A DNA stretch of 64,000 nucleotides, from contig NZ_LZJF01000064.1 in assembly GCF_001666835.1 (NCBI RefSeq), forward strand, positions 1-64,000, written 5' to 3'. Origin of the DNA: Mycobacterium sp. E3251. GTDB taxonomy: Bacteria > Actinomycetota > Actinomycetes > Mycobacteriales > Mycobacteriaceae. The translations under genes and the position numbers were made by a program. The notes under the pieces were generated by a model. It ran no database searches. It saw only the letters and a program-made list of their open reading frames with translations, and was not told the DNA's origin. How positions within the stretch are numbered: position 1 is the stretch's first letter; each line of letters opens with the position of its first letter. This document shows, piece by piece, positions 27,771-35,420 of the stretch.

Positions 27771-28457
27771 ATGCGTCACTTGCGCCCCGCCCTTGCGTTA
27801 GCGGTCGCGGTCTCCGGGATCGGGACCGCCCAGGCGAGTCCAGATGTCCCGGCGGTAAGTGATGCGGCTCGCGCCGCCGGGTTCGTCGACGTCCGCACCG
27901 CGGTCCCCGACGCCATCATCGACCTGCGCTACGCGACCACTAACAACTTCACCCACACGCAGCTGTACCCCTCCGACGCCCGATGCCTGGTGCACCAGTC
28001 GATGGCGTCCGGACTGGCGACGGCCGCGACGGCACTGCGCCCGCAGGGGCACCTGCTCGTGTTCTGGGACTGCTACCGGCCCCACGACGTCCAGGTCAAG
28101 ATGTTCAACGTCGTGCCCAACCCGGCGTGGGTCGCCCGGCCCGGGCAGTATGCGCACAGTCACGAGTCGGGGCGCTCAGTGGACTTGACGTTGACGACGA
28201 CGCAGCAGCCGTGCGCGTCCGGGCTGCACGCCGGGGGGCTCTGCTTGGCCGACATGGGCACCGACTTCGACGATTTCTCCTCGCGCGCAAACGCTTTCGC
28301 AACCCAAGGGGTCAGCGCCGACGCCCAGGCGAACCGGGCCGCGCTGCGGGACGCCATGAAGTACGGCGGGCTCGCCCCCTACTCCGGGGAGTGGTGGCAC
28401 TTCGATGGCCCCGGTGCCGCGGTCGACCGTCCGATCCTCAGCGTGCCGGTGGACTGA
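27771..28457 (+). CDS. D-Ala-D-Ala dipeptidase, VanX family (peptidase M15D), exported
   Basis: 228 aa with a signal peptide (first ~22 residues, ending AQA-SPDV). The VanX zinc site is complete: His131 and Asp138 in SHESGRSVD, and Glu207 (base) and His210 in GEWWHFD; Arg103 in CYRPHD is the transition-state arginine. Spacings H-x6-D and E-x2-H equal those in VanX. It should hydrolyse D-Ala-D-Ala or a related wall dipeptide outside the membrane, for peptide recycling or signalling. Vancomycin resistance is unlikely since no vanH or vanA neighbours are seen. Confidence 0.88.
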   Translation: MRHLRPALALAVAVSGIGTAQASPDVPAVSDAARAAGFVDVRTAVPDAIIDLRYATTNNFTHTQLYPSDARCLVHQSMASGLATAATALRPQGHLLVFWDCYRPHDVQVKMFNVVPNPAWVARPGQYAHSHESGRSVDLTLTTTQQPCASGLHAGGLCLADMGTDFDDFSSRANAFATQGVSADAQANRAALRDAMKYGGLAPYSGEWWHFDGPGAAVDRPILSVPVD

Positions 28458-28473
28458 TCTCATATATTGAGAT

Positions 28474-28506
28474 ATCCATTTCAAATTATGGATTCACGGA
28501 TACGCT
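28474..28506 (+). promoter_or_regulatory. Leaderless promoter (TACGCT) with upstream dyad, for the methyltransferase
   Basis: TACGCT (28501-28506) is followed by six bases and ATG 28513, the leaderless pattern. Upstream, ATCCAT (28474-28479) and ATGGAT (28488-28493) form a perfect inverted repeat over TTCAAATT, overlapping the expected -35 region. The A/T-rich block stands out in GC-rich DNA. Regulator unknown. Confidence 0.55.
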
Positions 28507-28512
28507 TCAGGC

Positions 28513-29325
28513 ATGACGGACGAACGCGGGACCACCTACACGCACGGGCACCACGAATCGGTGCTCCGCAGTCACCAGCGGCGGACCGCGGAAGATTCGG
28601 CGGCCTACCTGCTGCCCCACCTGAAGTCCGGCTCGTCGGTACTGGATATCGGATGCGGGCCCGGGACGATCACCGCTGACCTGGCCGCGCGTGTCGCACC
28701 GGGACTGGTGACGGCCGTCGACCAGTCGGCCGACGTGCTCCGCGTCGCCCGAGCGGAGGCCGAGCAGCGTGGCCTGGTGAACGTGTCGTTCGCGACCGCC
28801 GACGTGCACCGGCTGAACTTTCCGGACGGCGCATTCGACATCGTGCACGCGCACCAGGTGCTGCAACACGTCGCTGACCCGGCGGGGGCACTGCGGGAGA
28901 TGAAACGGGTGTGCGCACCCGGGGGCGTCGTGGCGGCCCGGGATGCCGACTACGCGGGCTTCGTCTGGTTTCCGCAGTTGCCTGCGCTGGAGCTGTGGCG
29001 CGAGCTCTACGAGCGGGCCGCTCGGGCGAACGGCGGCGAACCCGATGCGGGGCGGCGGTTGCTGTCCTGGGCCCAGCAGGCGGGTTTCGCCGACGTGACG
29101 CCGACGGGCAGCCTGTGGTGCTACGCGACGCCGGCGACGCGCGAATGGTGGGGCGGCATGTGGGCCGACCGGATACTGCACTCGCGGGTCGCGCGAGACC
29201 TGCTCGATCTGGGCCTGGCGACGACCGCGCAACTCGAAGAGATCTCCGCGGCGTGGCGGGAATGGGCCGCGGCGCCGGACGGCTGGATCGCCATCCCGCA
29301 CGGCGAAATCCTCTGCAGGGTGTAG
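28513..29325 (+). CDS. Class I SAM-dependent methyltransferase (UbiE/Methyltransf_11 type)
   Basis: 270 aa. SAM-binding motif I is VLDIGCGPGTITADLAARV (about 44-62), followed by an acidic motif II at VTAVDQSADVLRVAR and motif post-I NVSFATADVHRLNFPDGAFD, the pattern of ubiquinone/menaquinone and small-molecule methyltransferases. The N terminus (YTHGHHESVLRSHQRRTAED) is shared with many mycobacterial members. Substrate unknown. Its leaderless promoter separates it from the dipeptidase gene upstream. Confidence 0.88.
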   Translation: MTDERGTTYTHGHHESVLRSHQRRTAEDSAAYLLPHLKSGSSVLDIGCGPGTITADLAARVAPGLVTAVDQSADVLRVARAEAEQRGLVNVSFATADVHRLNFPDGAFDIVHAHQVLQHVADPAGALREMKRVCAPGGVVAARDADYAGFVWFPQLPALELWRELYERAARANGGEPDAGRRLLSWAQQAGFADVTPTGSLWCYATPATREWWGGMWADRILHSRVARDLLDLGLATTAQLEEISAAWREWAAAPDGWIAIPHGEILCRV

Positions 29326-29410
29326 CCGATCGAGGACCGAGTGCGCATGTTTCGCCAGGTCAGCCATGTGGTATTGGCATTCTCTTTTTTTGCAAGTACG
29401 TTATTCATCG

Positions 29411-30988
29411 ATGGATAACGCTGCTCAGACACCATCCGGCATTCCGCTTGCGCCGGTGTACGGCCCGGGGGACGTAACGGCGTCGCCTCCGGCGCCCGGG
29501 GAGTTTCCCTTCACCCGGGGTAACTTCGCGTCCGGCTACCGGGGCAAGCTTTGGACCTTCCGCCAATACTCGGGGTTCGGCACCGCCGAGGAATCCAATC
29601 GCCGTTACCGCTACCTGCTGGAGCAGGGCGGGACCGGGCTCTCGGTGGCGCTCGACTTGCCCACCCAGTGCGGGTATGACTCCGACGATCCGGAGTTCGG
29701 CGAGGAGGTGGGCCGAGTCGGCGTCGCGGTCGACACCCTGGCCGACTTCGAGATCCTGTTCGACAACATCCCGCTGGACAAGCTCAGCACCAGCATGACC
29801 ATCAACGGAACGGCGGCGATACTGCTGGCGTTCTACGTCGCCGCCGCCGAGAAAAAAGGAATACCGCGGGCCAAGCTCACCGGGACCATCCAGAACGACA
29901 TCCTCAAGGAGTACGCCTCGCGCGGGACCTGGATCTGGCCGCCGGAGCCGTCCCTGCGCCTGATCGCCGACACCATCGAGTTCTGCGCCGCCGAGGTGCC
30001 GAGGTTTAACGCGATCTCGGTGGCGGGGGCGCACTTCCGCGACGCGGGGGCCAACGCGGTGCAAGAGATGGCGTTCACCCTGGCCGACGGGGTGACCTAC
30101 TGCGACACCGTGGTCGAGCGCGGCCGCATGACGATCGACCAGTTCGCGCCGCAGATTTCCTTCTTCTTCTACACCCACGGCGATTTCTTCGAGGAGATCG
30201 CCAAATATCGTGCGGGGCGGCGCCGTTGGGCCACCATAGTGAAGGAGCGCTACGGGGCGACGACGGACAAGGCGGCCATGTTCCGCTTCGGCTGCGTCTG
30301 TGGGGGCGCATCGCTGTACGCGCCGCAGGCCCACAACAACATCGTTCGGGTGGCCTACGAGGCGATGGCCGCGGTGCTGGGCGGGGTCCAGTCGATGTTC
30401 ACCGCGGCCTGGGACGAGCCGTTCGCCCTGCCCACCGAGGAAACCACGACACTGGCGCTGCGCACCCAGCAGATCCTGGCGCACGAGACCGGCGTGGCCA
30501 GCGTCGCGGACCCGCTCGGCGGCTCCTACTTCGTCGAGGCGCTGACCGATGCCACCGAGGCCCGCATCATCGAGATCATGGATGACCTGGAGCGGCACGG
30601 CGGAATGGTTCATGCCATCGAGGACGGCTACCTGCAGGGCCTGATCGCCGACGAGGCCTATCGGGTCCATCAGGACATCGAGTCCGGTGCCCGGCCCGTC
30701 GTCGGGGTCAACCGGTTCGTGACCGAGGAGCCGGAACCGGATGTCGTGACGTACGAACTGGACGCGGAGGGCCGCGATCTTCAGCTCAAGCGACTCTCCA
30801 AGGTGAAGGCCGAAAGGGATTCGGCCGCTGTCAAATCCAGTCTCGCGGCACTTTCACGCGCCGCCGAAGGAGACGACAATCTGATGCACAGGCTGGTCGA
30901 CTGCGCCAACGCATACTGCACGGTCGGTGAAATGGTCTCCGCGCTCAAGGCGGTGTGGGGCGAATTCCAGCAACCGGTGGTGTTCTAG
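29411..30988 (+). CDS. B12-dependent acyl-CoA mutase, large (substrate-binding) subunit
   Basis: 525 aa from ATG 29411. It forms the CoA-substrate TIM barrel of the methylmalonyl-CoA mutase family, but the B12 domain is a separate gene, as in isobutyryl-CoA and 2-hydroxyisobutyryl-CoA mutases. In the substrate loop it has RQYSGFGTAEESN with Tyr53, and QNDILKEYASRGTW with Arg171; by alignment from memory these are the Tyr and Arg that methylmalonyl-CoA mutase uses to hold the carboxylate, whereas isobutyryl-CoA mutase has Phe and Gln. The usual THRGYDSD is TQCGYDSD here, so it is not a standard methylmalonyl-CoA mutase. It overlaps the small subunit by one base. Substrate unassigned. Confidence 0.88.
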   Translation: MDNAAQTPSGIPLAPVYGPGDVTASPPAPGEFPFTRGNFASGYRGKLWTFRQYSGFGTAEESNRRYRYLLEQGGTGLSVALDLPTQCGYDSDDPEFGEEVGRVGVAVDTLADFEILFDNIPLDKLSTSMTINGTAAILLAFYVAAAEKKGIPRAKLTGTIQNDILKEYASRGTWIWPPEPSLRLIADTIEFCAAEVPRFNAISVAGAHFRDAGANAVQEMAFTLADGVTYCDTVVERGRMTIDQFAPQISFFFYTHGDFFEEIAKYRAGRRRWATIVKERYGATTDKAAMFRFGCVCGGASLYAPQAHNNIVRVAYEAMAAVLGGVQSMFTAAWDEPFALPTEETTTLALRTQQILAHETGVASVADPLGGSYFVEALTDATEARIIEIMDDLERHGGMVHAIEDGYLQGLIADEAYRVHQDIESGARPVVGVNRFVTEEPEPDVVTYELDAEGRDLQLKRLSKVKAERDSAAVKSSLAALSRAAEGDDNLMHRLVDCANAYCTVGEMVSALKAVWGEFQQPVVF

Positions 30989-31413
30989 TGGCCGCCCGGA
31001 TCCTGGTCGCCAAGCCCGGGCTGGACGGACATGACCGCGGCGCCAAGATCGTCGCGCGCACGCTGAGGGATGCCGGTTTCGAGGTGATTTACACCGGGAT
31101 CCGGCAACGCATCGAAGACATCGCCTCGATCGCCGTCCAGGAGGATGTGGCAGTTGTGGGCCTGAGCATCCTGTCCGGTGCTCACCTGGCGCTCACCGCG
31201 CGCACCATCGAGGCACTGCGTGCCGCCGACGCCGCGGACATCGCGGTCGTGGTCGGGGGAACGATCCCGCACGCCGACGTGCCCAAGCTGCTGTCCACCG
31301 GGGCGGCCGCGGTGTTCCCCACCGGGACATCGCTAGACGTCCTGGTGCGCGAGATCCGCGCATTGACCGGCACCCCCGAACCCGTTGTGGAGGACCAGTG
31401 CGCGTCGGAGTGA
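30988..31413 (+). CDS. B12-dependent acyl-CoA mutase, small (cobalamin-binding) subunit
   Basis: 141 aa from the GTG overlapping the large-subunit stop (TAGTG). It is the Rossmann-like cobalamin domain: DGHDRG at 13-18 with the cobalt-ligating His15, then SILSGAH and the GG of VVVGGTIPHAD that hold the nucleotide tail. Together with the large subunit it carries out a radical 1,2-rearrangement of an acyl-CoA. Its stop lies inside the next gene (16-base overlap), implying coupled translation. Confidence 0.93.
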   Translation: MAARILVAKPGLDGHDRGAKIVARTLRDAGFEVIYTGIRQRIEDIASIAVQEDVAVVGLSILSGAHLALTARTIEALRAADAADIAVVVGGTIPHADVPKLLSTGAAAVFPTGTSLDVLVREIRALTGTPEPVVEDQCASE

Positions 31414-32354
31414 TGATCGGCGCCGAGCGCGGCGGCATGGCCCGCAAGGTGGACAAGCTGGCCTCGGACATCGAATGGGCCGAATCCGCCGGACTGGACA
31501 CCGCGTGGATGCCGCAGGTGCCCGACGACTTCGACTGCCTGACCATGGTGTCGCTGATGGCCGCGCACAGCTCGCGCATCGAGCTGGGCACCGCGGTGGT
31601 GCCGTTGCAGGCCCAGCATCCGATCGCGCTTGCCCGCCAAGCGCTCTCGACGCACGCCGTGGCCGGTGGACGGTTGGCGCTGGGCGTCGGACCGTCGCAC
31701 CACTGGATCATCCGGGACATGCTCGGACTGCCGTATGAGAAGCCGGCCGCCTACACCCGCGACTACCTGCAGGTGCTCAACGCCGCGATCGCCGGGCCGG
31801 GACCGGTCGACGTCGAGAATGATTCGTTCACGGTGCACAATCCACTGGCGATCGGGGCCGATACCCCGATGCCGGTTCTGATTGCCGCGTTGGGGCCGGT
31901 GATGCTGCAGATCGCCGGTGAACTCGCCGACGGCACCGTGTTGTGGATGGCCGACGAGCGGGCCATCGGTGACCACATCGCACCCAAGATCACCAAGGCC
32001 GCCGCGGATGCCGGACGCCCCGCGCCGCGGATCGTCGCGGGCATCCCGGTATGCCTTTGTGCGCCTGGACAAGTCGACGAGGCCAAGGAGCGGGCCAACC
32101 GCATCTTGGGCGAGGCCGAGGTGTCGCCCAACTATCAGCGCCTGCTCGAACGTGGCGACGCCCGCGATGTCGGCGATCTGTGCGCGGCCGGCGACGAGGG
32201 CGCCATCCTGGCCCGGATGCGCCGCTTCGCCGACGCGGGTGTGACCGACCTGTCGGTGCGGCTGCTGCCGATCGGCGCCAACCGCGAGGAGCTCATCGCC
32301 TCCAAGCGCCGTACGCGCGAGATGATCGCCTCGCTCGCAACGGAACTGCGGTGA
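31398..32354 (+). CDS. LLM-class F420-dependent oxidoreductase
   Basis: 318 aa luciferase-like TIM barrel of the F420 family (MRVGVMIGAERGGMARKVD, LGTAVVPLQAQHPIALARQA, GRLALGVGPSHHWI). The GVGPSHH segment and the C-terminal helices match mycobacterial TIGR03564-type members. It would transfer hydride between F420 and an organic substrate. Located between mutase and CoA transferase genes and overlapping both neighbours, so it probably acts on an intermediate of the same pathway. Confidence 0.85.
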   Translation: MRVGVMIGAERGGMARKVDKLASDIEWAESAGLDTAWMPQVPDDFDCLTMVSLMAAHSSRIELGTAVVPLQAQHPIALARQALSTHAVAGGRLALGVGPSHHWIIRDMLGLPYEKPAAYTRDYLQVLNAAIAGPGPVDVENDSFTVHNPLAIGADTPMPVLIAALGPVMLQIAGELADGTVLWMADERAIGDHIAPKITKAAADAGRPAPRIVAGIPVCLCAPGQVDEAKERANRILGEAEVSPNYQRLLERGDARDVGDLCAAGDEGAILARMRRFADAGVTDLSVRLLPIGANREELIASKRRTREMIASLATELR

Positions 32355-33385
32355 CCTCCGTTGGGCCGCTCGAGGGGATACGCATCCTCGAGGTGGGCAC
32401 CATGCTGGCCGGCCCGTACGCAACCATGTTGCTCGCCGACCTGGGCGCCGATGTCACCAAGATCGAGCCGCGCGGCGGCGAGATCTCGCGCGGGGTGGGG
32501 CCCACCTACTTCGCCAGCCTCAACCGCAACAAGGCCAGCATCTGTCTGGACCTGAATACCGACGCGGGACAGCAACGGCTTGGTGAACTGGTAGCGAAAT
32601 CCCATGCGCTGCTGGTGAACTTGAAGCCGTCGGCGATCCGCCGGCTGGGCCTGACCTATGAGCAGCTGCGCGGCCACAACGAGCGGATCGTCTGTGTGGC
32701 GATCACCGGGTTCGGCCTACATGGCGGCGACGATCCGGCCTTCGACTACGTGGTGCAGGCGGGTTTCGGGATCGCCGCACTGACCGGCGACCCGGATGGC
32801 CCGCCGACGCTGCCCGGTTACTCGTCGGCAGACAACTCCACCGGAATGTGTGCGGCCCTGGGGCTGTTGGCCAAGATCGTCTCCGGTACCGGTGGGCAGG
32901 TCGACGTCTCGCTGCGCGACGTCATGCTGTCGCAGCTCAACTACCACGCCTCCGCGTACCTCAACGAGGGTGTCGAACCACAGCGACGGCCGTACGGCGC
33001 TCATTCGTATTACGTTCCGGCGCAACTATTTCCGACCGCCGACGGCTATCTGGCGCTGTTCATCACGCACGACGGCTTCTGGAAGTCGTTCGCGACCGAG
33101 GCGGGTATCGGCGGCTTCGAGACGATGGCCGAACGGGTGTCCCGCCGCGACGAGGTGCTCGCGGTGGTCACCGCGATGCTGGCGACGGACACCGCCGCCG
33201 ATTGGGAACGTAGGCTGCGTCCGTTGGGGGTACCGGCGGCCGCGGTCAGGACGCTGCCCGAGGCGCTCGAAGCGACGCCCGAAATCGTGGTGACCGCAGG
33301 CGATTTCCGCCTGGTCGGGAGTCCGATCCACGTTTCGGATTACCAGCCCGAATATCGGCCACCGCCGGAGCTTCCCGACGGCTGA
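32351..33385 (+). CDS. CaiB/BaiF family (class III) CoA transferase
   Basis: 344 aa from the GTG overlapping the previous stop (GTGA). The N terminus PLEGIRILEVGTMLAGPYAT and LLADLGADVTKIEPRGGE are family hallmarks, and the catalytic Asp is expected within the region ending GQVDVSLRDVML. It is shorter than typical members (~400 aa), mainly at the C terminus. It would move CoA between a donor acyl-CoA and a carboxylic acid, activating or recycling a product of the mutase route. Last gene of the operon; tandem hairpins follow. Confidence 0.87.
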   Translation: MTSVGPLEGIRILEVGTMLAGPYATMLLADLGADVTKIEPRGGEISRGVGPTYFASLNRNKASICLDLNTDAGQQRLGELVAKSHALLVNLKPSAIRRLGLTYEQLRGHNERIVCVAITGFGLHGGDDPAFDYVVQAGFGIAALTGDPDGPPTLPGYSSADNSTGMCAALGLLAKIVSGTGGQVDVSLRDVMLSQLNYHASAYLNEGVEPQRRPYGAHSYYVPAQLFPTADGYLALFITHDGFWKSFATEAGIGGFETMAERVSRRDEVLAVVTAMLATDTAADWERRLRPLGVPAAAVRTLPEALEATPEIVVTAGDFRLVGSPIHVSDYQPEYRPPPELPDG

Positions 33386-33391
33386 ATCCGC

Positions 33392-33447
33392 CGAGCGTGA
33401 AGCTGTCCGCACGCTCGAGGTCGAGTGTGAAGCTAGCCGCACGTTGG
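33392..33447. terminator. Tandem hairpins between convergent genes (CoA transferase / LysR)
   Basis: Hairpin 1: CGAGCGTG (33392-33399) with CACGCTCG (33410-33417), ten-base loop. Hairpin 2: CGAGTGTG (33422-33429) with CACGTTGG (33440-33447), imperfect with wobble pairs. Both contain GTGAAGCT in the left arm/loop. The pair fills the gap between two stop codons and resembles the pair at 42306-42357, so it is likely a bidirectional terminator. Confidence 0.55.
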
Positions 33448-33455
33448 CGGCTCAG

Positions 33456-34361
33456 TCAGGGCCGGACCGGGCCCCTGAGATGCGCCTCGGCGAGCTTGCG
33501 GAAGGCCGCCACCAACCGGCTGCGGTCCCCGGCTCGGGTCGCCAAAACGACGTGGCACGGCTCGATGCCTTTCAGCGGCACCGTCGTGATGTCGGGCCGC
33601 AGGGCGGTGCCGTGGAAACCGGCCGTGATGGCCACCGCTTGCCCGGATGCGATGACTTCGAACTTGTCCTCGAGCGCGTCGATGAACGGTCCGTCGGGTG
33701 CGCGGCGACCATCGGGCCGGGGATCGATCCGCCAATAAGCGCTCCAGGCCGGGTCGGAGTTCCGCACGCGCGGCATGGGCTCGTCGGCGATGTCCTCGAG
33801 CGTCACGAAATCCCGGCCCGCAAGGCGGTGGTCGACGGACAACGCCAGCACGCGGGGCTCGTCGTAGAGGATCGTCACGTGCAGCCCATCGGTCGGAAAC
33901 GGTAGCCGGGTGACCACCGCGTCCACGCGATGCCCGAGCAATGCCTCCAGAGCCTCGCCCCAATTCAGGTGCGAGACTTGCACTTCCGCGTCGGGGTGTT
34001 CGCGACGCATCTCGCGGACCGCCGGGGTGACGATCATGCCGGTCGTGTATCCGACCGCGATGCGGGTGGGCTGGGCGGCGGCCCGGGCCTGCGCAGCGGC
34101 TTGGGTGGCCGAACGCAGCAGGGCCTTGGCCCGCGGCAGGAACACCTCACCCGCCTCCGTGAGGCGGGTGCCTTGGGGCGTGCGGTCCAACAGACGAACC
34201 CCGAGTTGCTGCTCGAGGCGGCGGATCTGCCGGCTCAACGATGGTTGCGCGACCCGCAGCGCGCTGGCGGCTCGGCCGAAGTGTCGGTGTTCGGCGACCA
34301 CGACGAAGTATCCGACCAGGCGCAGATCGAGATCGAATACCGGCGATGCCGATTCGGTCAT
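33456..34361 (-). CDS. LysR-family transcriptional regulator
   Basis: 301 aa from ATG 34361. N-terminal winged helix: YFVVVAEHRHFGRAASALRV then AQPSLSRQIRRLEQQLG (about 15-51); the effector domain follows from about 95 (IAVGYTTGMIVTPAVREM). The start is fixed by a leaderless promoter (TACACT, six bases, ATG). Divergent from an NAD-dependent epimerase/LLM pair, with a T-N11-A LysR box between them, so it probably activates those genes in response to a small carbon compound. Confidence 0.9.
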   Translation of the reverse strand: MTESASPVFDLDLRLVGYFVVVAEHRHFGRAASALRVAQPSLSRQIRRLEQQLGVRLLDRTPQGTRLTEAGEVFLPRAKALLRSATQAAAQARAAAQPTRIAVGYTTGMIVTPAVREMRREHPDAEVQVSHLNWGEALEALLGHRVDAVVTRLPFPTDGLHVTILYDEPRVLALSVDHRLAGRDFVTLEDIADEPMPRVRNSDPAWSAYWRIDPRPDGRRAPDGPFIDALEDKFEVIASGQAVAITAGFHGTALRPDITTVPLKGIEPCHVVLATRAGDRSRLVAAFRKLAEAHLRGPVRP

Positions 34362-34367
34362 GTGCTC

Positions 34368-34373
34368 AGTGTA
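34368..34373 (-). promoter_or_regulatory. Leaderless -10 of the LysR gene (TACACT)
   Basis: Minus-strand TACACT, followed by GAGCAC and the ATG at 34361; the six-base spacing matches mycobacterial leaderless promoters and supports the shorter LysR reading. Confidence 0.5.
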
Positions 34374-34423
34374 ACTACACCGTCGACCGCCCTGCCTCCC
34401 CAAATCCGCCGCTGAAATGCGGT

Positions 34424-34440
34424 GATGCCGATCTGGCATC
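34424..34440. promoter_or_regulatory. LysR-type box (T-N11-A) between LysR and epimerase
   Basis: GATGCC (34424-34429) and GGCATC (34435-34440) form a perfect inverted repeat over GATCT, containing T-N11-A (T34426, A34438), the standard LysR recognition pattern. It is 63 bases from the LysR start and 87 from the epimerase start. Confidence 0.6.
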
Positions 34441-34526
34441 GCGTGATGTGAAACAGGTCTTGGACAGTGGGTGCGCGGCGGCCGTTGACTTGGAATCGCG
34501 AAATCTCAGCAAGTGAAGGGATCATC

Positions 34527-35420
34527 ATGCATGTCTTTGTGACCGGTGCGAGCGGACACATCGGCTCGGCCGTCCTCGACGAACTGCTGAAGGCCGGGCA
34601 CGACGTCACCGGACTGGCCCGCTCGGACGAAGCGGCTGCGTCAATCGCTGCGAAAGGCGCGAGAGTGCACCGGGGCGACCTCGACGACCTCTACGGTTTG
34701 CGTTCCGCGGCCGCAGCATCCGACGGCGTCATCCACCTCGCGTTCAAACACGATTTCGACGACTTTCTTGGCGCCGCGGAGACCGACCTGCGCGCGGTGC
34801 AGGCCATCGGAGAGGCGCTCACCGGATCCGACCGGCCCTTCGTCAGTACGTCGGGGACCCTGCTGCTCTCACTGTCGGCGCACGACGGTTTTGGCACCGA
34901 AGAGGACACGCTGCCCGGCGGGCCGCGAATCGACTCGGAGAACGCGGTGATCGCGCTGGCCGAAAGCGGGGTGCGATCCTCTGTCGTCCGGCTCTCCCCG
35001 TTGGTGCACAGCGAGCTGGACCGTCACGGCTTCGCCTCGCACCTGATCAACACCGCCCGCGGCACGGGCATGTCCGCCTACATCGGTGACGGGGCGAACC
35101 GCTGGCCCGCGGTCCATACGCTCGATGCCGCGCACCTTTACCGGTTGGCGCTCGAAAAGGCGCCCGCGGGAACGCGTTTGCACGGGGTGGCCGACGAAGG
35201 CGTGCCATTCCGCGACATCGCCGCCGTGATCGGCCGCCATCTCGATGTGCCTGCGGTGAGTATTCCCGCCGAAGACGCCGGCCACTTCGGCTTCCTCGCG
35301 GTGTTCGCGGCTTTAGACAACCCGACGTCAAGTGCCCTGACGCGGAAGGTGCTCGACTGGCAGCCCGAGCACGCCGGACTGCTCGAGGATCTCGATGCCG
35401 GCCATTACTTCGGTGAGTGA
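34527..35420 (+). CDS. NAD(P)-dependent epimerase/dehydratase-like (extended SDR, atypical)
   Basis: 297 aa from ATG 34527 with AAGGGATC upstream. The Rossmann motif is MHVFVTGASGHIGSAVLDELL, with a second conserved step at GDLDDLYGLRSAAAASDGVIHLAF. Members of this group (NmrA/atypical SDR) bind NAD(P)H and act as reductases or sensors on small ketones and lactones. Residues 100-300 are divergent and no clear YxxxK is visible where expected, so catalysis is uncertain. The stop overlaps the next gene (GTGA). Confidence 0.82.
   Translation: MHVFVTGASGHIGSAVLDELLKAGHDVTGLARSDEAAASIAAKGARVHRGDLDDLYGLRSAAAASDGVIHLAFKHDFDDFLGAAETDLRAVQAIGEALTGSDRPFVSTSGTLLLSLSAHDGFGTEEDTLPGGPRIDSENAVIALAESGVRSSVVRLSPLVHSELDRHGFASHLINTARGTGMSAYIGDGANRWPAVHTLDAAHLYRLALEKAPAGTRLHGVADEGVPFRDIAAVIGRHLDVPAVSIPAEDAGHFGFLAVFAALDNPTSSALTRKVLDWQPEHAGLLEDLDAGHYFGE

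Noticed and set aside
27771..28457. Glycopeptide-resistance cassette
   Set aside because: Only the dipeptidase resembles vanX; no vanH, vanA, vanR or vanS genes are nearby.
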